A stretch of DNA of 18,147 nucleotides from CAYYFX01 sp964471155 (lineage in GTDB: Bacteria > ARS69). Position 1 is the first letter of the stretch, and each line of letters opens with the position of its first letter. Of this stretch, positions 12,609 to 18,147 are shown in pieces. The stretch spans positions 1 to 18,147 of the forward strand of contig CAYYFX010000082.1 of the NCBI GenBank assembly GCA_964471155.1. The letters run 5' to 3'. The notes under the pieces are model-generated. The model ran no database searches and was not told where the DNA came from. It saw nothing but the letters and a program-made list of their open reading frames with translations. The position numbers and the translations under genes were made by a program.

Positions 12609-14756
12609 GTGGCGCGCCCGTCCTCCTTCGACGATTTCGACACGCGCCAGGTCCAGCCCGCGCTGGCCGCGGCACCCCGCGGCCGGCTCGGCTTCCACGA
12701 GCTCGCCGACCCCAGCGCCGTGCCGCGGCGGCATCGGCCCCGCTTCCGCCGCTTCCTCACCGGGCTCGTCCGCGAGGGCCGGCTGCGCCTCGCGAAGGGC
12801 CGCGGATACCGCGCCGGGAACGCGCACGGGGCCGCGGAGGAGGTCGGCCGGCGCGGGATCGTCAGCCGGCACCGCGAGGGCTTCGGGTTCCTGCGCCTCG
12901 GCGAAGGGGAGGACGATCTCTTCCTCTCCCCGCGCGAAATGACCGGACTCTTCGCCGGGGACGAGGTCCGCGCCCTGTCCGTGCCCGGCCGGTTCGGCCG
13001 CGCCGCCGGCCGCGTGACCGGCATCGCGGCCCGCCGCCGCGCTCCCGTGCCGGGCACCTTCCGCCGGGTCGGCGCGGGACACGCGGTGTTCCCGGATCCC
13101 GAGGTGTACGACGAGCCCATCGAGCTCGTGCCCGGCGCCGTGGAGCCGCGCGACGGCGAGGTGGTGGAGGTGGAGATCGTGGAGTGGCCCGAGCGGCGGC
13201 GCGCTGCGGTCGGCCGCGTGGTGGAGATCCTCGGCGCGCGCGGCGAGCTCGGCACGATCCTGGAACTCGTCATCCGGCGCCACGAGATCCGGCGCCGGTT
13301 CCCCGACGACGTGCTGGAGGAGGCGGGCGCGCTGCCGGAGACCCCCGGGGCCGCGGACCTCGCCGGGCGCACGGACCTGCGGGACGAGCCCACGTTCACG
13401 ATCGACGGCGCGGACGCGCGCGACTTCGACGACGCGGTCTCGGTGCAGCCGGGGCCCGGCGGCGGCTTCCTGCTGAAGGTGTCCATCGCGGACGTGGCGC
13501 ACTGGGTCACGGACGGCTCGGCGCTCGACCGCGAGGCGCTGGAGCGCGGGACCAGCGTGTACCTCCCCGATCGCGTGATCCCGATGCTGCCCGAGCGGCT
13601 GTCGAACACGCTCGCCAGCCTGCAGCCGGCGCAGGACCGGCTCACGCTGACCGTGGAGATGGAGCTGGATGCGGGCGGCGACCGGCGCCGCACGCGGATG
13701 TACGAGAGCGTCATCCGCTCGCACGGACGCTGGACCTACGAGAACGTGGCGCGCGTCCTGCGCGGCGAGACCGTGGAGGGCATCTCGGAGCACGCCGGCC
13801 ACCTGCAGCGGATGCTGGCGCTGATGAAGCTGCGGCAGGCCGCGCGCCGCGCGCGCGGCAGCCTGGACTTCGACCTCCCGGAGCCGGACGTGATCCTCGA
13901 CGCGACCGGCCACCCCGAGGACGTCGTGCGGGCGGAGCGGAACGACGCGCACCGCATCATCGAGGAGCTCATGATCCTCGCGAACGAGGCGGTCGCGGAC
14001 TGGTTCGTGGAGCGGCAGCGCGCCACCGTGTTCCGCGTCCACGCGCCGCCCGACCCGGCGAAGCTGCGCGGCTTCCTCGAGTTCGCGCGGAGCTGGGGCC
14101 ACCTGCCGGAGTTCGGGACGCTGGCCACGAGCCGGGCGCTCGCGGAGTTCCTGGAGTCCGTGCGCGGGCTGCCGGCCGAGCGGGCCATCCACCACATCCT
14201 GCTGCGCACGATGATGCGGGCGAGCTACTCGGAGACCAACACGGGGCACTACGGGCTGGCGTCCGAGCGCTACCTGCACTTCACCAGCCCGATCCGCCGG
14301 TACCCGGACCTCATCGTGCACCGGCTGGTGAAGGCGGCGCTGCGCGGGCAGGGCGAGCCGGTGGACCGGGCGCGGCTGGCCCGGGTCGCGGCGCAGTCCT
14401 CCGCGCGGGAGGAGACGGCCACCCGCTGCGAGTTCGACGTGCTGGACGTGATGCGCGCCTGGTACCTGAAGGACCGCCTCGGGGAGGAATACGAGGGCAT
14501 CGTTTCCGGGGTGATCGAGGACGGGTTCTTCGTGGAGCTCCTGGACGTGTACGTGGAGGGCATGGTCCGGACGCAGGACCTGACCGACGACTCCTACCGC
14601 TTCCTGCGGGAGCCGCGCGTCCTGGTCGGGCGGCGGCTGAAGCGCCGGTTCGCCATCGGCGACCCGGTCCGCGTCGCCGTCCAGGCCGTGCACCCGGCGT
14701 CCGGGCGCGTGGAGTTCGCCCTCCTGCGGGGCGGCGGGCGGGCCCGGCGGGGCTGA
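12609..14756 (+). CDS. rnr: Ribonuclease R
   Basis: This 715-residue 3'-5' exoribonuclease degrades structured RNA. In order it has an N-terminal winged-helix-like segment (about 10-70), a cold-shock domain (RRGIVSRHREGFGFLRL, 81-97), the RNB catalytic domain from about 256 and an S1 domain from about 625 (EEYEGIVSGVIEDGFFVEL). The metal-binding motif IDGADARDFDDAVS (265-278) has D266, D272, D274 and D275. SPIRRYPDLIVHRL lies near residue 560. It is shorter than E. coli RNase R (813 aa) and lacks the long Lys-rich tail, ending in a short RARRG. The GTG start lies 4 nt after the peptidase stop with only a weak ribosome binding site, suggesting coupling in the operon. Confidence 0.94.
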   Translation: MARPSSFDDFDTRQVQPALAAAPRGRLGFHELADPSAVPRRHRPRFRRFLTGLVREGRLRLAKGRGYRAGNAHGAAEEVGRRGIVSRHREGFGFLRLGEGEDDLFLSPREMTGLFAGDEVRALSVPGRFGRAAGRVTGIAARRRAPVPGTFRRVGAGHAVFPDPEVYDEPIELVPGAVEPRDGEVVEVEIVEWPERRRAAVGRVVEILGARGELGTILELVIRRHEIRRRFPDDVLEEAGALPETPGAADLAGRTDLRDEPTFTIDGADARDFDDAVSVQPGPGGGFLLKVSIADVAHWVTDGSALDREALERGTSVYLPDRVIPMLPERLSNTLASLQPAQDRLTLTVEMELDAGGDRRRTRMYESVIRSHGRWTYENVARVLRGETVEGISEHAGHLQRMLALMKLRQAARRARGSLDFDLPEPDVILDATGHPEDVVRAERNDAHRIIEELMILANEAVADWFVERQRATVFRVHAPPDPAKLRGFLEFARSWGHLPEFGTLATSRALAEFLESVRGLPAERAIHHILLRTMMRASYSETNTGHYGLASERYLHFTSPIRRYPDLIVHRLVKAALRGQGEPVDRARLARVAAQSSAREETATRCEFDVLDVMRAWYLKDRLGEEYEGIVSGVIEDGFFVELLDVYVEGMVRTQDLTDDSYRFLREPRVLVGRRLKRRFAIGDPVRVAVQAVHPASGRVEFALLRGGGRARRG

Positions 14757-14771
14757 GCGCGAGCCGCCCGC
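14734..14771 (+). terminator. Possible hairpin at the end of rnr
   Basis: GCGGGCGG (14734-14741) and CCGCCCGC (14764-14771) can pair over a 22-nt loop spanning the stop codon. It lies just before the next promoter. With no T-run and very high local GC, this is weak. Confidence 0.25.
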
Positions 14772-14773
14772 GG

Positions 14774-14802
14774 TTGCACCGGCCTCCGGCGTTTCCTATA
14801 AT
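14774..14802 (+). promoter_or_regulatory. Strong promoter of the secreted metalloprotease gene
   Basis: TTGCAC (14774-14779) and a perfect TATAAT (14797-14802) are exactly 17 nt apart. This is the best sigma-70-type match in the window. Transcription would start near 14809. The -10 box overlaps the first in-frame ATG (14801-14803), so that ATG cannot be the start for this promoter. Confidence 0.75.
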
Positions 14803-14842
14803 GGCCAAGTCCTTCGTGCAAAACCCGTTCCGGGGTTCGCCC

Positions 14843-16543
14843 TTGCTTCGAACCGCCCGGCTCCTTTGCGCATGCCTCCTCGTCGCCGGCGCGACCCCCC
14901 GGGACGCGGCGCTCGCCGCCTCCGCGCGCGCGGAGGACCGGAGGGCGGCGGGCCGCGAACTCCTGGATGAACTCCGCGCCGTGTTCGCCCCGGAGGGCGG
15001 TACGCCCGCGGCGCACCGGCCGGATGCGCCGCGCAAGTCGGTCACGCTGCTGCTGCACGAGTTCGACGCCGCGCGCGCCGGGCTGCCGGCGGAAGCCGTC
15101 GCGGATGTGGAGGACTGGCTCGCGCGGGATGCGGACGCCACGCACGTCCTCGAGTCCCCGCACTTCCGGTTCACCTACGCGACGACGGGAACGCACGCGG
15201 TGCCCGCGGAGGACGCGACGCCGGCGAACGGCGTGCCGGACTTCGTGGAGCGTCTCGCCGCGTACGGGGAGACGGCGTGGTCCCGCCTGGTGGACGATGC
15301 CGGATTCGCCGCGCCGCGCCTCGCGGCCGGGCGCGTGGACGTCGGCTTCCTCGCGATGTCCGCGTACGGCTTCACGCGCGTGGTGGACGGCGTACCCGCG
15401 ATCACCCTGCACTGCACCTTCGCCGGCTTCCCCGACAACGAGGATCCGGACGGGACGGCGGCGGGCTGCGCGAAGGTGACGATGGCGCACGAGTTCAAGC
15501 ACGCCTCGCAGTACGTCACCGGCGCGTGGTCCGAGGGCGGCTGGCTCGAGGCCGACGCGACGTGGGCGGAGGACTTCGTCTTCGACGAGCCGAACGACTA
15601 CCTCCGCTTCCTGCCCTCCAACTCGCCGATCTCGAGCCCGTCGGACTGGCTGCCCGTGTCGTACGAGGACTGCGTCTTCCCGGCGGCGCTCGCGGAGGAG
15701 CACGGCCCCGGCGTCCTCGTGGACTTCTTCGCCCGGCGCGCCGCGGCGCCCGGCGAGACCGTGCCCGCGACCTGGGACGCCGTGCTGCGCTCCCGCGGCT
15801 CGTCGTGGCGGGAGGCGATGGCACGGCTCGCCCTGTGGTCCTGGTTCTGCGGCGCGAACGCACCGGGGCGGCCGTTCGGGTTCGAGGAGGCGGACCGCTT
15901 CCCCACGCCGCCCATCGCCGCGCACCTCGAGACGACGCGGCAGTCGCGGCTGCGCGGGATGGGCACCGAGTACCTGCTGGCCACGGGCGCGGGGCGCTCG
16001 GGCCGGCCGCACGCGTCGATCGCGGGCGATCTCCAGGCGCCGTTCGTGGCGTGGGTCGTGACGCTGCAGCGCGACGGGCGCCGCGGCTTCGCGCGCATCC
16101 CCACCGCGGCGAACGCGGGCGCGGTGGAGCTGCCGCAGACCTGGGAGGAGCTCGCCACGCTCACGGTGCTGGTCACGAACGCCGCGACCGGCGGCGAGGC
16201 CCCGTACGGCGCCTCGCTGGACGGCGAGGGCGCGGTGGACGCGCCGGAGCTGGCGGGAACCACGCGCCTCGAGCTGCACCCGAACCGGCCCAATCCCTTC
16301 CGCGAGTCCACCGTGCTCTCGTTCTCGCTGCCGGCTCCCTCGGCGGTCCGCATCTCGGTGCACGACGCCGCCGGACGCCTCGTCCGCCGGCTGGCGGCCG
16401 GCGAGACCTTCGCCGCGGGCCGTCACGAGCGCACGTGGGACGGGCGGGACGACTCCGGTCGCGCCGCCGCGCCCGGGTTCTACGCCGTGCGCGTGGAGTC
16501 CGGCGGCGCGACCTCCGTGCGCAAGCTCCTGATCGTGCGCTGA
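14843..16543 (+). CDS. Secreted MXAN_6640-like metalloprotease with C-terminal FlgD-like/sorting domain
   Basis: The in-frame ATG at 14801 lies in the -10 box, so TTG 14843 is preferred, giving 566 residues. GTG 14816 is possible but would leave almost no leader. The N-terminus MLRTARLLCACLLVAGATP is a signal peptide. The middle has TMAHEFKHASQYVTGAWSEG, with zinc motif H216-E217-FK-H220, and GGWLEADATWAEDFVFDE, with acidic residues (E236 or E243) that could be the third ligand. This resembles the MXAN_6640 family of putative metalloproteases. Residues 478-566 (LHPNRPNPFRESTVLSFSLP... to VRKLLIVR) form an Ig-like FlgD/T9SS-type C-terminal module, with VRISVHDAAGRLVRRL and a final APGFYAVRVESGG strand. 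Such modules anchor or route secreted proteins in FCB-group bacteria. The substrate is unknown. The MATE gene follows 10 nt after the stop. Confidence 0.8.
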   Translation: MLRTARLLCACLLVAGATPRDAALAASARAEDRRAAGRELLDELRAVFAPEGGTPAAHRPDAPRKSVTLLLHEFDAARAGLPAEAVADVEDWLARDADATHVLESPHFRFTYATTGTHAVPAEDATPANGVPDFVERLAAYGETAWSRLVDDAGFAAPRLAAGRVDVGFLAMSAYGFTRVVDGVPAITLHCTFAGFPDNEDPDGTAAGCAKVTMAHEFKHASQYVTGAWSEGGWLEADATWAEDFVFDEPNDYLRFLPSNSPISSPSDWLPVSYEDCVFPAALAEEHGPGVLVDFFARRAAAPGETVPATWDAVLRSRGSSWREAMARLALWSWFCGANAPGRPFGFEEADRFPTPPIAAHLETTRQSRLRGMGTEYLLATGAGRSGRPHASIAGDLQAPFVAWVVTLQRDGRRGFARIPTAANAGAVELPQTWEELATLTVLVTNAATGGEAPYGASLDGEGAVDAPELAGTTRLELHPNRPNPFRESTVLSFSLPAPSAVRISVHDAAGRLVRRLAAGETFAAGRHERTWDGRDDSGRAAAPGFYAVRVESGGATSVRKLLIVR

Positions 16544-16553
16544 GAACCGCGCG

Positions 16554-17963
16554 TTGCCCGCTGCCCCGCTCCGCCTCACCGAGGGGCCGATCACGCCGGC
16601 GCTCCTTCGTCTGGCGTGGCCCGTGCTCGTTTCGCGCGCGCTGCACACCCTGTACGGCGTGGTGGACACGTTCTGGGTGGGGCGCGTGGGACCCGAAGCG
16701 ATCGCGGCCGTGGCCACGAGCACGTTCGCCCTGTGGACGCTCTTCTCGCTCGGGGACGTGCTGATCGCGGGCGTCGGCGCGCTGGCCTCGCAGGCGATCG
16801 GGGCCCGCCGCGACGCGGACGCGGCCGCGGCGGCGCGCGCGGGGCTCGCGCTGGCGCTGGGGATGGGGCTCGCCGTGGCCGCCGCGGGATGGTGGGGCGC
16901 ACGACCGCTCTTCGACGCCATCCTCGACGATCCGCTCGTCGTGGCGTACGGCGGCGAGTACCTCTCGCTCGTCGCGCTGCTCGCCCCGGTCTTCTTCGTG
17001 GACTTCGTGTTCGAGACGACCTACCGCTCGTGCGGCGACAGCCGGACGCCGATGCGCGTGATGCTCGCGGCCACGATCCTCAACGTGATCCTCGATCCCG
17101 TGCTCATCCTCGGGATCGGACCGTTCCCCGCGCTGGGCGTGCGGGGCGCCGCGCTCGCCACGATCATCTCGCAGGTGCTGGCGGTGGCCGCGTACCTCGT
17201 CCTGTGGGCGGCGGGCCGTCTGCCGCTGCGCCTGGCGCGCGACGGACGCGCGCTCGTGGCGCTGCCGGACGTGGCCGGCATCCTGCGGATCGGCACGCCG
17301 TGGGCCGCGACCGGCATCCTGTTCTCGGGCGTGTATCTCGTGCTGTCGCGCATCGCGGGCACGTTCGGCGCCGCCACGCTGGCCGCGCTCGGCATCGTCA
17401 ACCGCCTCGAGAGCCTGAACTACGTCACGGCCAGCGCGGCGGGGATGGGCGTCTCCACGATGGTCGGGCAGAACTTCGGCGCCGGGAAGCCGGACCGGTC
17501 GGCCGCCGCCGCGGACCGCGGGGCCATCCTCATCACCTGGATCAGCGGCGCCGTCGCCGTGGCGTTCCTGGCGTTCCCCGAGCGCATCGCGCGCGTGTTC
17601 ACGGACGACCCGGTGGCGCTGGCCGAGGCCGCGACGTTCCTGCGGATCGTGGCCGTCTCCCAGCCGATGATGTGCTGGGAGATCGTCTACCAGGGCGCGT
17701 TCTCGGGCGTGGGACAGACGCTGCCGCCGATGTTCGTGTCCGTCGGCATCTCGATCCTGCGCGTGCCGCTCGCGTGGTGGACCGCGATCACGCTGGGCCA
17801 CGGCGCCGACGCCTTGTGGCACGCGATCACGTGGACCGCGGTCGCGCGCGGTCTGCTCGTGACGTGGTGGTTCCGCACGGGGACCTGGCGCCGTCGCGCC
17901 CCGGCGCCGCCGGAAGCGCCGCGGGCGGCCGCGATGGCCGGGCCGGGCGGGCCGGACGGGTAG
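16554..17963 (+). CDS. MATE-family efflux transporter
   Basis: This 469-residue polytopic membrane protein is about the usual MATE length. The first half has LLRLAWPVLVSRALHTLYG, VVDTFWVGRVGPEAIAAVATS and the loop TTYRSCGDSRTPMRVML. The second half repeats the fold with ILRIGTPWAATGILFSG, AATLAALGIVNRLESL and AAGMGVSTMVGQNFGAG, followed by ITWISGAVAVAFLAFPERI. About 12 membrane helices are expected. MATE proteins export drugs, dyes or metabolites in exchange for H+ or Na+; the substrate here cannot be told. The C-terminal 30 residues are Arg/Ala/Pro-rich. The start is TTG 16554, since translation of LTEGPITPALLRL is needed for the first helix and no ATG or GTG lies before it. The ribosome binding site is poor, consistent with coupling to the protease gene. 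Confidence 0.9.
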   Translation: MPAAPLRLTEGPITPALLRLAWPVLVSRALHTLYGVVDTFWVGRVGPEAIAAVATSTFALWTLFSLGDVLIAGVGALASQAIGARRDADAAAAARAGLALALGMGLAVAAAGWWGARPLFDAILDDPLVVAYGGEYLSLVALLAPVFFVDFVFETTYRSCGDSRTPMRVMLAATILNVILDPVLILGIGPFPALGVRGAALATIISQVLAVAAYLVLWAAGRLPLRLARDGRALVALPDVAGILRIGTPWAATGILFSGVYLVLSRIAGTFGAATLAALGIVNRLESLNYVTASAAGMGVSTMVGQNFGAGKPDRSAAAADRGAILITWISGAVAVAFLAFPERIARVFTDDPVALAEAATFLRIVAVSQPMMCWEIVYQGAFSGVGQTLPPMFVSVGISILRVPLAWWTAITLGHGADALWHAITWTAVARGLLVTWWFRTGTWRRRAPAPPEAPRAAAMAGPGGPDG

Positions 17964-18000
17964 CGACGCGGCGGCGGGGGTGCGGGACGGGCGCGGGCAG

Positions 18001-18020
18001 GGGCGGGAGCGGGCGGGAGC
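18001..18020 (+). repeat. Two tandem copies of a 10-bp G-rich unit
   Basis: GGGCGGGAGC occurs twice head to tail, within a longer G-run-rich stretch (17976-18024) that could fold as a G-quadruplex on the plus strand. Confidence 0.7.
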
Positions 18021-18108
18021 GGGGCGCGCGCTGGCGTTCCGCGGAGGCGGGTCGCGGCGCGGACGGAGCCGAGCGGCGGGCCGGTGGGGCTTCCTCCGGC
18101 GGGCGCTC

Positions 18109-18133
18109 GGCCTCCGCCGTCCGGGCGGAGGCC
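18109..18133. terminator. Perfect 10-bp hairpin near the window end
   Basis: GGCCTCCGCC (18109-18118) and GGCGGAGGCC (18124-18133) enclose a 5-nt loop. It lies 146 nt after the MATE stop codon and may end that transcript, or that of a gene entering from beyond the window. No T-run follows. Confidence 0.45.
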
Positions 18134-18147
18134 ATCGCTCCTGCGTC

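Larger units (their letters stand above)
17964..18147. other. G-run-rich tail with no supported gene
   Basis: Nine runs of three or more G fall between 17976 and 18024, separated by 1-4 nt, including two exact copies of GGGCGGGAGC (18001-18020). After that comes a perfect hairpin at 18109-18133. A minus-strand open frame (17827-18135) covers it but is Pro/Arg/Ala-rich, overlaps the MATE gene end and has no ribosome binding site visible in the few bases available. Confidence 0.5.

Noticed and set aside
13184..14800. Apparent 1119-residue frame ending in the MXAN_6640-like protease
   Set aside because: The upstream half is an out-of-frame reading of rnr. The strong promoter at 14774-14802 separates the two.
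17827..18135. 102-residue minus-strand frame at the window end
   Set aside because: It overlaps the MATE coding region, is almost only Arg, Pro, Ala and Ser, and shows no recognisable motif.
1..18147. tRNA, rRNA, CRISPR arrays, insertion sequences, attachment sites, phage or defence genes
   Set aside because: None was seen on reading both strands. All long recognised frames are metabolic, secretory or transport genes.

Overview
This is a very GC-rich (about 70% or more) bacterial chromosomal window with densely packed genes. The host looks like an uncultured Gram-negative bacterium. A predicted lipoprotein, an outer-membrane barrel-like protein and a secreted metalloprotease with a C-terminal FlgD-like/sorting-type domain support this. 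That combination, together with TPR-tailed sulfatases, is common in Candidatus Eisenbacteria and neighbouring FCB-type or Gemmatimonadota-like lineages. This placement is an inference; no 16S or marker tree is possible here. I see no tRNA, rRNA, CRISPR array, insertion sequence, integrase or phage gene.

Layout: (a) 122-2056 (+) is a sulfatase-fold lipoprotein with a TPR tail, convergent with a tiny hyper-acidic ORF (2087-2320, -). (b) 2448-4535 (-) is a thiazole-synthesis operon, thiG-thiH-thiS, with overlapping ends. It is divergent from a ThiE/TenI-family gene (4677-5303, +) that looks more like the tautomerase TenI than like ThiE. (c) 5321-9849 alternates strands: an NAD(P)-binding epimerase-like gene (-), a PqqB-like metallo-beta-lactamase-fold gene (+), an outer-membrane barrel candidate (-), a divergent NAD kinase (+) and a class IV (branched-chain type) aminotransferase (-). 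(d) 9850-10235 is a 386-bp divergent regulatory region with back-to-back promoters and several hairpins. (e) 10236-14756 (+) is a probable operon: a secreted protein of unknown function, an M2/M3-type metallopeptidase starting inside the previous stop codon, and RNase R. (f) 14843-17963 (+) is a secreted MXAN_6640-like metalloprotease with its own near-consensus promoter, followed by a MATE transporter. (g) 17964-18147 is a G-run-rich tail with a perfect 10-bp hairpin and no gene I can support.

Most of the content is metabolic and housekeeping, and I do not see a clear new multi-gene system. The more unusual signals are small. At three of four convergent junctions (gaps 17-24 bp) the two TGA stop codons sit in opposite arms of one hairpin. 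A 15-base element (14/15 identical) is shared by the promoters proposed for thiG and the aminotransferase gene. A G10 tract lies in the hyper-acidic ORF. The aminotransferase gene may have a long structured leader. Several enzymes carry changes at family-defining residues (sulfatase-like, TenI-like, NAD kinase, PqqB-like, epimerase-like).
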